From Candidatus Mediterraneibacter intestinavium (GTDB lineage: Bacteria; Bacillota; Clostridia; Lachnospirales; Lachnospiraceae): 38,899 nt of DNA. Where the stretch lies: the NCBI GenBank assembly GCA_019119205.1, contig DWXK01000099.1, positions 1 through 38,899 of the forward strand. Reading direction: 5' to 3'. The notes below the pieces were generated by a model. It was not told the origin of the DNA, did no database searches, and saw only the letters and a list, made by a program, of their open reading frames with translations. The translations under genes and the position numbers were made by a program. Positions 31,566-38,899 of this stretch are shown here, piece by piece (positions within the stretch are counted from its first letter, which is position 1; every line of letters begins with the position of its first letter).

Positions 31566-33683
31566 TCAAAAGGAATAACCGTAGAAGTTGCCGTCTTTAT
31601 AATAGATATTGACGTAATCCATGGAGGCGGAGCCCAGATCAAGGATCCCGATGTAATATCCGTCGACCTGATCGAGCACGAGGGCGATGTCTTCCTCTGA
31701 GGTGACGGTGATATCGGTCGACTCTTCGTACTCTTCCAGTTCAGCCGTATCAGAAAGCGCATGCAGCATATCATCATAGCTGCCGCTGTCGATGGTTGAC
31801 TGTGACAGGGAGAGCATGACGGAGGATACATCCGCAGGATCGATCTCTGTGCTCAGAGGACAGCCGTATTCCTGGAGCAGTGCCATAGTGTCATCATACC
31901 CTGGATAGATGTACAGCATGGGGAGCAGGAACGTGTTCCCGGCACTGTTGTAAGATGAGGCAGTGTCGGTGACGCCGGTTTCTGTGTCAGTCTCTGTATA
32001 GGGCAGTTCGACGATGAGCTCTCCGATGGGCTTTCCGTTGATCAGAGTATCTGCGCTCACTTTCATGACATCATTTTCGTACGCGTCAAGAAGAGCGTCC
32101 ATTTGCTGTCTGTCCAGGTTCAGGTTCGTGTTCTGACCGTAGATATCACTGATCTGCAGAGAAACGACTTTATCCCGGTCAACGTGAAATACGGGAAAAA
32201 GCTGCTTTCTGTATTCCTGATCTTCCAGAAGCTGCGCCAGTGTTTCCTCTGTTTCCTTCTTAGATACAGTGTACTGCCTTAAAACGGTGCGTCCCCCGGA
32301 GGTGCGGTATCGGAATACAGCGGGCAGATATCCTTCAGGGATGTCCGTCTCATCGGCCGAGTAAAACATGTCCGGTGTGAGCCCATCCTTCAGATTTTGT
32401 ATCCCGGACTGCGCCAGAGTGTAGACCAGATCCATATCCTTTACCGGTACATAGTATCCGAGAGAGGATTCCGATGGGAGCGCTTCGTCCGGGTAAGAAA
32501 AATAGCCGGAGAAGGAATCCGGATAAAAACTGATGCCTTCAAGCCTGTCTTCGTCAGGCATATATGTATCATAGCCCAGCAGATCGAACCGGAAGATACT
32601 CAGGATGGCAAGGACTGCACCGATGGAGATCAGTGAAGAACGCCAGCCCTTCAGCAGCGTCCGAAGATCCATCGTGTACAGAAACTCGATGATCCCACAG
32701 ATGACCAGAGCGGCGAGGAGGCTCATCAGGCAGATCCAGCTGCTGTCTGTGATCCCGATCAGTGTCTGTGCCATGAGACCTGCAAATAGGGATGCCGGAA
32801 TGCAGACGACCACTTTTACGACCGGTGAGATCAGCGGGAAAGCCAGGGCGTTTCCGGCAGCCTCAGAGGGGTAGGCACGGTAGAGGAACAGTGCGGCTGT
32901 GAACAGCACTGCAGTCAGGATGACTGCGGCAGCGGGAACAGAGACGCCTAATTCTCCGTTGCCGCTCAGGGTGATCAGCGAAGAAAAGATCCCAAGCGGC
33001 GACAGGTAATCTGCAAGCCTCTGCGACAGGGGAGTCTCCAGGGTGTAGTAGCTTTCAAAAAATGCTGTCTGCAGTGAGGAGAGCAGAAAAAACATCATGA
33101 ACGGCAGTACGATGACAACGAGCGAGGCGAGCAGTCCGATGGCAGTCCTCCCGGTCAGCATAACGGCAAAGACACATGCCGTATAAATGACGAGCCATGC
33201 AAGGATCCCTGCCAGTACCGCGGATGCACAGTCTGCAGCGAGCCCCGGCGACATGATCCCCTTGGAGGCACCTGCCGCCAGGGTCAGTGCGGAACAGATG
33301 ATATATGGAACAAGGAACATGAGCAGACCGGACAGATATACTGCCACAAACCAGCGGGACCGTCTCACGGGAAGAGAGTGATAAAGGTCCAGTTTCTCCC
33401 TGGAATGGATATAGACGAAGCCGGTCAGTGCAAGAAGGACTGCGAGGGCTCCTATCCCTGCCGCAAAGATCGGGACATTGCTTCCGTTGAACATTCCCGG
33501 GAAACAGCTGACAAGATAGGCAAGCTCACTGGAACCGGGAGTGACCCCGGAAAATTTGCTCAGATAAAGTACGGTATATACCGGCATCATAAGTAAAAGG
33601 ACGATGCCCGACAGAGCAGCAGCCCATCCTCTGTGCCGGATATCCTCGCGGATCAGTTTAATGCAGGAAATCTTTAATGTCAT
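31566..33683 (-). CDS. ABC transporter permease, large, with extracytoplasmic C-terminal region
   Basis: 705 residues from the ATG at 33683 (GGAGGTGG upstream). About ten hydrophobic segments cover residues ~20-360 (for example AALSGIVLLLMMPVYTVLYL), followed by a long hydrophilic region of ~330 residues rich in acidic and tyrosine residues, probably outside the membrane; it may match a DUF6449-type region, which I cannot check. It overlaps the ATPase gene by 26 bases and forms an ABC-2-like exporter with it. The substrate is unknown; such GntR-controlled pairs often handle antimicrobials or cell-envelope stress. Confidence 0.75.
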   Translation of the reverse strand: MTLKISCIKLIREDIRHRGWAAALSGIVLLLMMPVYTVLYLSKFSGVTPGSSELAYLVSCFPGMFNGSNVPIFAAGIGALAVLLALTGFVYIHSREKLDLYHSLPVRRSRWFVAVYLSGLLMFLVPYIICSALTLAAGASKGIMSPGLAADCASAVLAGILAWLVIYTACVFAVMLTGRTAIGLLASLVVIVLPFMMFFLLSSLQTAFFESYYTLETPLSQRLADYLSPLGIFSSLITLSGNGELGVSVPAAAVILTAVLFTAALFLYRAYPSEAAGNALAFPLISPVVKVVVCIPASLFAGLMAQTLIGITDSSWICLMSLLAALVICGIIEFLYTMDLRTLLKGWRSSLISIGAVLAILSIFRFDLLGYDTYMPDEDRLEGISFYPDSFSGYFSYPDEALPSESSLGYYVPVKDMDLVYTLAQSGIQNLKDGLTPDMFYSADETDIPEGYLPAVFRYRTSGGRTVLRQYTVSKKETEETLAQLLEDQEYRKQLFPVFHVDRDKVVSLQISDIYGQNTNLNLDRQQMDALLDAYENDVMKVSADTLINGKPIGELIVELPYTETDTETGVTDTASSYNSAGNTFLLPMLYIYPGYDDTMALLQEYGCPLSTEIDPADVSSVMLSLSQSTIDSGSYDDMLHALSDTAELEEYEESTDITVTSEEDIALVLDQVDGYYIGILDLGSASMDYVNIYYKDGNFYGYSF

Positions 33684-34560
33684 AACCGGCCACCTCCGTT
33701 TCACTGATAAATATTTCTTCAAGGGTAAGGGGCAGTACCTCTGCAAACAGAGGTTCCTGTGCGTGTACAAGCTCCAGCACCTGTGAACGCTCCCCGCGCA
33801 CGGTCAGTGTCAGCAGGGAACCGGTGCGTTCCATCCTGAGGATACGCAGGCTGCGTATGAGCGCCTGCTCCCGATGGGAGTCCGGAATGACACACTGGAG
33901 TTTGCAGATGTTACACTTGATCTGGTCCAGGTCCTGGGTGAGAAGGAGCTTCCCCTGATGAAGGAGCCCGATGCTGTCGCAGATATCCTCCAGTTCCCGC
34001 AGATTGTGGGAGGAGATCACCGGAGTAAGATCCCGGTTCATGATCTCTGCGGCAAACAGGCTTTTCACTGCCTGGCGGACCACCGGATCAAGCCCGTCAA
34101 ATGTCTCATCGCAGAGCAGATACCTGGTGCCGGAACAGATGCCGAGAAGGATCGATACCTGCTTTTTCATCCCTTTTGAAAAGGAACTGATCCTGCGTTT
34201 TGGCTCCAGCCTGAACTTCTCTACCAGAGAATCAAACAGTTTCCTGTTAAAAGACGGGTAGATCATAGCGTAGTAGTCCCGCATCTGCCGGATATCTGCA
34301 TTTGGAAAATAGCAGGGAGAATCCGACAAAAAGCAGACCTGTGATTTTACCTCCGGATTTTCGTATACCGGTCCGCCGTCCACCAGGATCTCTCCGCTGT
34401 CAGGGCGGATAATGCCTGCGATCATGCGCAGGAGCGTGCTCTTTCCCGCTCCGTTTGAACCGATCAGGCCGAACACCATGCCCTCCCGGATGGAACCGGA
34501 TATATGGTCTACGGCGTGGATGTCCCGGAATGTTTTGTTAAGATTTTTCAGTTCGATCAT
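33658..34560 (-). CDS. ABC transporter ATP-binding protein
   Basis: 300 residues. Walker A GSNGAGKST, signature SSFSKGMKKQ, Walker B YLLCDETFDGLDPV and switch His (VISSHNLREL) are all present; a ~90-residue C-terminal part follows. It powers the permease encoded just downstream. The ATG at 34560 follows AAGGAGG; its first bases overlap the GntR gene by 23 bases, so the three genes form one tight operon. The signature reads SKGMKK, a common form in YtrB-like exporter ATPases. Confidence 0.92.
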   Translation of the reverse strand: MIELKNLNKTFRDIHAVDHISGSIREGMVFGLIGSNGAGKSTLLRMIAGIIRPDSGEILVDGGPVYENPEVKSQVCFLSDSPCYFPNADIRQMRDYYAMIYPSFNRKLFDSLVEKFRLEPKRRISSFSKGMKKQVSILLGICSGTRYLLCDETFDGLDPVVRQAVKSLFAAEIMNRDLTPVISSHNLRELEDICDSIGLLHQGKLLLTQDLDQIKCNICKLQCVIPDSHREQALIRSLRILRMERTGSLLTLTVRGERSQVLELVHAQEPLFAEVLPLTLEEIFISETEVAGYDIKDFLH

Positions 34561-34930
34561 CTGGATCCTCCTTCCCGTACAGCCTGTCAAGGACTGCGGT
34601 GTATTCTGAGCGCGCGATCCCCATGTCCTTTCCGATAGAGAGGAGGCGCTCCGCTTCTTTCATAATGTGTTTTCGTTTCTGCTCCGCCAGCGCGGTGACA
34701 TCTGACACATAATTCCCTTTGCCCTTGACAGAATAGATATATCCCTGCTGTTCCAGAAGGGAGTATGCTTTCTGTATGGTGTTGGGGTTGATGGACAGTT
34801 CCACTGCAAGTGAGCGGACCGACGGCATCTGGCGGTCCGCCGGCAGGACCCCGCGCAGGATCAGAGCCTGGAACCGCCCTGCGATCTGTTCGTACAGGGG
34901 GAGTTTACTCTGGTAATCAATGGTGATCAT
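34538..34930 (-). CDS. GntR-family regulator, YtrA subfamily
   Basis: 130 residues. A winged helix-turn-helix (about 10-75) has LYEQIAGRFQALILRG and PSVRSLAVELSINPNTIQKAYSLLEQQGYIYS; the short C-terminal tail without an effector domain marks the YtrA subfamily. Such proteins repress their own operon of ABC exporter genes. A matching dyad lies upstream at 34964-34984. It is the first gene of the operon and overlaps the ATPase gene. Confidence 0.9.
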   Translation of the reverse strand: MITIDYQSKLPLYEQIAGRFQALILRGVLPADRQMPSVRSLAVELSINPNTIQKAYSLLEQQGYIYSVKGKGNYVSDVTALAEQKRKHIMKEAERLLSIGKDMGIARSEYTAVLDRLYGKEDPDDRTEKS

Positions 34931-34963
34931 ATCATCCCTCTTCTCTGTTTTGAGTGTTTGAAG

Positions 34964-34984
34964 TGTACTAATATAAATAGTACA
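34964..34984. promoter_or_regulatory. Operator of the YtrA-type regulator
   Basis: TGTACTA-7-TAGTACA is a perfect inverted repeat 34 bases before the GntR start, as expected of a YtrA-subfamily site, and covers the likely promoter region. Confidence 0.65.
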
Positions 34985-35086
34985 GTCAGGATACCACGAA
35001 GAGGAGCAGATGTCAAGAGTTCTGCGGCTGCACCTTACCTTATGGCTGAACTGTTACCATAAGATAAGTCCTTTGCAGAAAAAGAC

Positions 35087-35115
35087 TTGTAGATACCCGG
35101 GTTTAGTGGTATCAT
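35087..35115 (+). promoter_or_regulatory. Promoter of the folate operon
   Basis: TTGTAG (35087-35092) and TATCAT (35110-35115) with a 17-base spacer precede folC by about 65 bases. GATACC and GGTATC (35092-35097 and 35108-35113) form a dyad within it. Nothing like the tetrahydrofolate riboswitch was found. Confidence 0.6.
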
Positions 35116-35123
35116 GGACGCTG

Positions 35124-35142
35124 ATGCAAAAGTGTTTTGCAT
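35124..35142 (+). promoter_or_regulatory. Hairpin or operator in the folC leader
   Basis: ATGCAAAA-GTG-TTTTGCAT, a perfect eight-base inverted repeat with a three-base loop, is placed shortly after the -10 box, where it could be an operator or a 5' UTR hairpin. Confidence 0.5.
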
Positions 35143-35180
35143 GATACTTAAGAACTGAATAGAGAAAGGAAACGAAGAAC

Positions 35181-36560
35181 GTGACCTATAAAGAAGCAAG
35201 GGTATATTTGGACGAAATGTCGAAATACGGAAGTGTACTTGGCTTGGATACGATTCGAGGACTGTTGTGTGAGCTTGGAAATCCGCAGAATGATTTGAAG
35301 TTCATACATATTGCAGGGACGAACGGCAAGGGATCTGTGCTTGCATACACTTCAACGATATTAAGTGAAGCAGGATACAGAATCGGGCGGTATGTTTCAC
35401 CGACAGTGGTTTCCTATCTGGAGAGAATTCAGGTTGACGGAGAGTGGATATCTGAAGATAAATTTGCAGAACTGACACAGCAAGTAAAAGATGCTATTGC
35501 CCGAATGCAGGCCGCAGGGGAACACAGCCCCACGGTTTTTGAAGCAGAGACGGCAATAGCTTTTTTGTTTTTCCGGGAAATGAACTGCGATCTTGTTGTG
35601 CTTGAGGCAGGACTGGGCGGCGAGTTGGACGCTACGAATATTGTGGAAAATACAGTGTGCGCGGTTTTCGCCAGCATCAGCAGAGATCATCTCGGTATCA
35701 TAGGAAATACACTGGAAGAGATTGCAGAAAATAAAGCGGGGATCATAAAGCCGGGATGCGCGGTTATCTCTGCTGCGCAGAAAGCGCCGACAACAAGGAT
35801 TCTGCGGGAACGGGCCGGAAAGAATGGATGCGGTTTTGTTCAGGCTGAGCCTGCGATGGCAGAGGTTGTGAAAGAGGATTTCAGAGGAATCTGGTTCTTC
35901 TACAAAGAATTCGGTGAGATCCGGACTGGTATGGCAGGGAAGAATCAACTGGACAATGCTGTGACGTCACTGGAAGTCATCCGTGTCCTGCGGAGAATGG
36001 GATATGAGATCAGCGGCGATGCGGTGCGGAAGGGAATGAGCAGAACGTACTGGCCGGGAAGATTCAGCGTGATCGCAACAGAACCGGTATTTCTGCTGGA
36101 TGGTGCCCACAATGAAGACGCAGCGCTGCGGCTGAGAGAGTCAATGGAAGCTTATTTCCCGGGAAAAAGGCTGATCTGTATTATGGGAGTATTCAGAGAC
36201 AAAGAATATCACCGGATCGCGGAAATTATGGGACCGCTGGCATCCATTGTCTTCACGGTTGATCTGCCGAATGCTGCGAGAAGCCTTCCCGCAGACCGGC
36301 TGGCAGAGGCGCTGCATCCCTATTGTGCGGATGTCAGATGCCCTGGCAGCACCGACCCGGCGGAAGGTGAGTGCCAGACAGGTAATAAACTTCAGATAGA
36401 AGATGAATATCAGAAGAAGCAGGCAGGAGAGATCCGGCATGCGGTAAGAGAAGCCATGCGGGAGGCAGGGAAGGATGATGTTATCCTGGCGTTTGGCTCT
36501 CTGTCTTACCTGCATCAGGTAAAGTGTGCTTATGTGAAAGAAAAGGGGAATGAGAGATGA
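35181..36560 (+). CDS. folC: Bifunctional folylpolyglutamate/dihydrofolate synthase
   Basis: 459 residues, starting with GTG at 35181 after AGGAAACGAAG. The Mur-ligase-like fold shows the P-loop [11 protein letters not shown] (near residue 43) and [11 protein letters not shown] in the C-terminal domain. It adds glutamate to dihydropteroate and to folates. A region near the C-terminus (about 395-430, with a run of Gln, Glu and Lys) looks like an insertion. It overlaps folE by four bases, so the genes are coupled. It is the first gene of a folate operon. Confidence 0.93.
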   Translation: MTYKEARVYLDEMSKYGSVLGLDTIRGLLCELGNPQNDLKFIHIAGTNGKGSVLAYTSTILSEAGYRIGRYVSPTVVSYLERIQVDGEWISEDKFAELTQQVKDAIARMQAAGEHSPTVFEAETAIAFLFFREMNCDLVVLEAGLGGELDATNIVENTVCAVFASISRDHLGIIGNTLEEIAENKAGIIKPGCAVISAAQKAPTTRILRERAGKNGCGFVQAEPAMAEVVKEDFRGIWFFYKEFGEIRTGMAGKNQLDNAVTSLEVIRVLRRMGYEISGDAVRKGMSRTYWPGRFSVIATEPVFLLDGAHNEDAALRLRESMEAYFPGKRLICIMGVFRDKEYHRIAEIMGPLASIVFTVDLPNAARSLPADRLAEALHPYCADVRCPGSTDPAEGECQTGNKLQIEDEYQKKQAGEIRHAVREAMREAGKDDVILAFGSLSYLHQVKCAYVKEKGNER

Positions 36561-37117
36561 CAGACCATAAGAAAATTGAAGAAGCAGTCCGTCTTTTCCT
36601 TGAGGGGATCGGTGAGGATCCTGAGAGAGAAGGCCTGATTGATACGCCGGGACGGATTGCCAGAATGTGTGAAGAGCTGTATGGCGGAATGGATGCGGAT
36701 GTATCGGAGCATCTGTCCAGAACATTTTCCGTGGACAGCAGCGAGATGGTGATCGAGAGAGATATAACCTTTTATTCTACATGCGAGCACCATATCCTTC
36801 CGTTTTTCGGGAAAGCGCACATTGCCTATGTACCGGATGGAAAAGTGGTAGGCTTAAGCAAGCTTGCCCGTACTGTGGAAGTGTTCGCAAGAAGACTGCA
36901 GCTCCAGGAGCAGCTGACAGGACAGATTGCAGATGCGCTGATGGAGTTCATGCAGCCGAAAGGAGCGCTCGTTATGATCGAAGCGGAGCATATGTGCATG
37001 ACAATGCGGGGAATCAAAAAGCCCGGAAGCAGGACAGTGACGATCGCCAGAAGAGGCGTCTTTGAATCCGATCCGGAGCTGGAAGAGCGCTTTTTCCGGA
37101 TGATGGGAGGAAGATAA
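36557..37117 (+). CDS. folE: GTP cyclohydrolase I
   Basis: 186 residues. It converts GTP to 7,8-dihydroneopterin triphosphate, the first step of folate synthesis. The zinc- and substrate-binding segments are visible: [36 protein letters not shown] and [13 protein letters not shown], the last with the cysteine in HMCMTMRG. The size is that of the normal homodecameric enzyme. Confidence 0.95.
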   Translation: MTDHKKIEEAVRLFLEGIGEDPEREGLIDTPGRIARMCEELYGGMDADVSEHLSRTFSVDSSEMVIERDITFYSTCEHHILPFFGKAHIAYVPDGKVVGLSKLARTVEVFARRLQLQEQLTGQIADALMEFMQPKGALVMIEAEHMCMTMRGIKKPGSRTVTIARRGVFESDPELEERFFRMMGGR

Positions 37118-37119
37118 GC

Positions 37120-37677
37120 GTGAATGAATTGAGTGAAAAACAGCCCGGACAGCGGAAAGAAACGGCATTATCATTAACAGGCAGAATGCCGAGGGTGAAT
37201 GCCATTGTCAATCATCCGGCGTACCGGGAATGTTACCGTCGTCTTGAAGAGACGGAAAAGAACCGGATTTTCTGCAGGCATCAGATGACGCATCTGCTGG
37301 ATACGGCAAGGATCGCATATATCACAGCGCTGGAGCAGGGGCTTGGGATTGACAAAGAAGTGATTTACGCTGCAGCCGTGCTCCACGATATCGGAAAACG
37401 GGAGCAGTATCAGAACGGAACCCCTCATGAGATCAGCGGGGAAAGAACCGCAGGGGCAATTCTGGACAGCCTTCCGGAAGAACTGTCATTTGCCCCGGAA
37501 GAAAGGCAGATGATCCTCACTGCGATCCGCGGTCACAGGAAGCTGAGGGAAGATCCGGAACCGCTGGAAAGACTGCTCTGTGAGAGCGACAAAGCCTCCC
37601 GGATGTGCTTTGCCTGTCCGGCAGAAAAAGAGTGCGACTGGAGCCTTGAAAAAAAGAACATGGAGATAACAATATGA
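37120..37677 (+). CDS. HD-domain hydrolase in the folate operon
   Basis: 185 residues from a GTG start with GGGAGG upstream. HD motifs: His in FCRHQMTHLLD, His-Asp in AVLHDIGKR, and HEISGERTAG. The C-terminal part carries CFACPAEKEC, possibly a metal site. Placement exactly between folE and folP, with a four-base overlap to folP, suggests it hydrolyses a pterin phosphate such as dihydroneopterin triphosphate or monophosphate. That is inference; HD enzymes have many substrates. Confidence 0.75.
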   Translation: MNELSEKQPGQRKETALSLTGRMPRVNAIVNHPAYRECYRRLEETEKNRIFCRHQMTHLLDTARIAYITALEQGLGIDKEVIYAAAVLHDIGKREQYQNGTPHEISGERTAGAILDSLPEELSFAPEERQMILTAIRGHRKLREDPEPLERLLCESDKASRMCFACPAEKECDWSLEKKNMEITI

Positions 37678-38489
37678 TCATTGGAAACAGGAATTTTGAC
37701 ACAGAAAATAACACATACATCATGGGAATCCTGAATGTGACTCCTGATTCGTTTTCAGACGGAGGAAAATATCAGAATATGGACGCCGCGCTTGCCCACG
37801 CGGAACAGATGGTGCGGGAAGGCGCGGATATTCTCGATGTGGGCGGCGAGTCCACACGCCCCGGACATGTGCAGATCTCGGATGAGGAGGAGATCTGCCG
37901 CGTGGTTCCGGTGATTGAAGCTCTGAAAAGGGAGTTTGACATTCCGGTATCTGTTGACACGTATAAGAGCGGCGTGGCACGGGCAGCTGTCAGCGCCGGC
38001 GCGGACCTGGTCAATGACATCTGGGGATTAAAATATGACCCTGAAATGGCAGGCGTGATAGCAGAAAGCGGTGCGGCATGCTGTCTGATGCATAACCGGA
38101 ATAACACAGAATATGGAGAGTTTCTGCCGGAGTTTCTGGAGGATATGAGAGAGTGCGTAAGAATTGCCGACAGGGCGGGAATCAGCCGGGACAAGATTAC
38201 ACTCGACCCAGGCGTGGGATTCGGAAAGACATATGAGATGAACCTGGAAATCATTCACCGTCTTGAGATCATGCATGAACTGGGACTTCCGATACTTCTC
38301 GGAACATCGCGGAAATCCGTGATCGGACTGACGCTGGATCTGCCGGCGGATCAGAGAGAGGAAGGGACCCTGGTGACTACCGTGTATGCGGTGCAGAAGA
38401 GATGTGCTTTCGTGCGCGTGCATGACGTCGAGAAAAACAGACGGGCGATCCTTATGACCCGTGCCCTGATGCGGAAACATGACTGTTGA
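37674..38489 (+). CDS. folP: Dihydropteroate synthase
   Basis: 271 residues. It joins 6-hydroxymethyl-7,8-dihydropterin diphosphate to p-aminobenzoate; it is the sulfonamide target. Signatures IMGILNVTPDSFSDGG (near residue 17) and DILDVGGESTRPG, then DPGVGFGKT and GTSRKSVIG, are complete. The start ATG overlaps the previous stop. Length is normal. Confidence 0.95.
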   Translation: MIIGNRNFDTENNTYIMGILNVTPDSFSDGGKYQNMDAALAHAEQMVREGADILDVGGESTRPGHVQISDEEEICRVVPVIEALKREFDIPVSVDTYKSGVARAAVSAGADLVNDIWGLKYDPEMAGVIAESGAACCLMHNRNNTEYGEFLPEFLEDMRECVRIADRAGISRDKITLDPGVGFGKTYEMNLEIIHRLEIMHELGLPILLGTSRKSVIGLTLDLPADQREEGTLVTTVYAVQKRCAFVRVHDVEKNRRAILMTRALMRKHDC

Positions 38490-38504
38490 GAAGGATGGAA
38501 TGAA

Positions 38505-38899
38505 ATGGATAAGATAAAGATTCAGGAACTGGAAGTGTTTGCAAACCACGGGGTTTTCCCTGAGGAGAATATTCTGGGACAGAAATTCCTCGTCTCAGCA
38601 GATCTGTATACGAGTACGCGAAAGGCGGGCAGGACAGACGACCTTACGGCATCGGTTCACTATGGGGAAGTAAGTGCGCTGATTGACAGCTACTTAAAAG
38701 AACATACATTCAAACTGCTGGAGAGTGCGGCTGAGCACCTTGCGGAAGAGATTCTGATAAAATATCCGACGGTGCGGAAGATACGTCTGGAAATCAAAAA
38801 GCCGTGGGCGCCTGTTCATCTTCCGATGAAAACAGTCAGTGTGGAGATTACAAGAGCGAGACATACTGCGTATATCGCACTCGGATCCAACATGGGCGA
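38505..38899 (+). CDS. folK: Bifunctional dihydroneopterin aldolase/HPPK, 5' part
   Basis: 131 complete codons are visible; the gene runs off the window. The first ~118 residues are a dihydroneopterin aldolase (FolB): VFANHGVFPEEN and YGEVSALI near the start, then LLESAAEHLAEEIL. At about 122 the start of the 6-hydroxymethylpterin pyrophosphokinase (FolK) domain, YIALGSNMG, follows directly, so the two steps are fused as in many clostridia. The ATG at 38505 follows AAGGATGG 15 bases after folP. Confidence 0.85.
   Translation, partial: MDKIKIQELEVFANHGVFPEENILGQKFLVSADLYTSTRKAGRTDDLTASVHYGEVSALIDSYLKEHTFKLLESAAEHLAEEILIKYPTVRKIRLEIKKPWAPVHLPMKTVSVEITRARHTAYIALGSNMG

Noticed and set aside
35000..35180. 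Tetrahydrofolate riboswitch before folC
   Set aside because: Only short dyads are present; the conserved core of the known riboswitch classes was not found.

Overview
The window reads as chromosomal DNA of an anaerobic, H2-metabolising clostridium. A gut Lachnospiraceae member is my best guess, from the gene families, strong AGGAGG-type ribosome binding sites, moderately high G+C and a divergent clostridial hydrogenase locus. No rRNA, tRNA, CRISPR array, transposase or phage gene was found. About 37 protein genes are supported, two of them cut by the window ends. The first gene (1-405) looks clearly more A+T-rich than what follows.

Layout. 1-3911: end of a PHP-domain protein, alpha/beta hydrolase, O6-alkylguanine DNA methyltransferase, convergent glutamate 5-kinase, LysR regulator. 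4080-5297: a DAACS-type symporter. 5298-5856: a non-coding stretch with two inverted copies of a ~180 bp structured element (family 1). 5857-7155: a two-domain CmpB-like membrane protein, followed by a short periodic repeat array. 7445-17400: a rightward run of PIN-PhoH ATPase, HD hydrolase, polyphosphate kinase, CorA, a Trk-type K+ uptake set with an extra membrane-anchored RCK-like protein, and a KdpDE-like two-component system.

17416-31130 is the hydrogenase island. Leftward from a shared divergent promoter region run DRTGG protein, RsbW-like ATPase, sensory-type [FeFe]-hydrogenase-like protein, second DRTGG protein and PHP phosphoesterase. Rightward run the subunits of a bifurcating [FeFe] hydrogenase (HydC, HydB, HydA) interleaved with a GHKL ATPase and a small [2Fe-2S] protein. 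After an anti-sigma-like membrane protein (leftward) come a second sensory hydrogenase with a PAS domain and a SpoIIE/PP2C-type phosphatase. The set looks like an H2- or redox-sensing phospho-signalling circuit wired to the hydrogenase. The maturases HydE, HydF and HydG are not here.

31566-34930: a GntR (YtrA-type)-ABC ATPase-permease operon with a clear operator. 35181-38899: a folate operon, folC-folE-HD protein-folP-folBK (last gene partial).

The most unusual content is non-coding. Three copies of a ~130 bp structured element (family 2) each lie just downstream of a gene in the sense direction, with compensatory changes in their helices. Family 1 has the same kind of covariation. A third long hairpin (family 3) lies at 31341-31441. 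A further hairpin buries the ribosome binding site of the K+ uptake operon and is followed by a T-run, so it could act as both terminator and translational gate.
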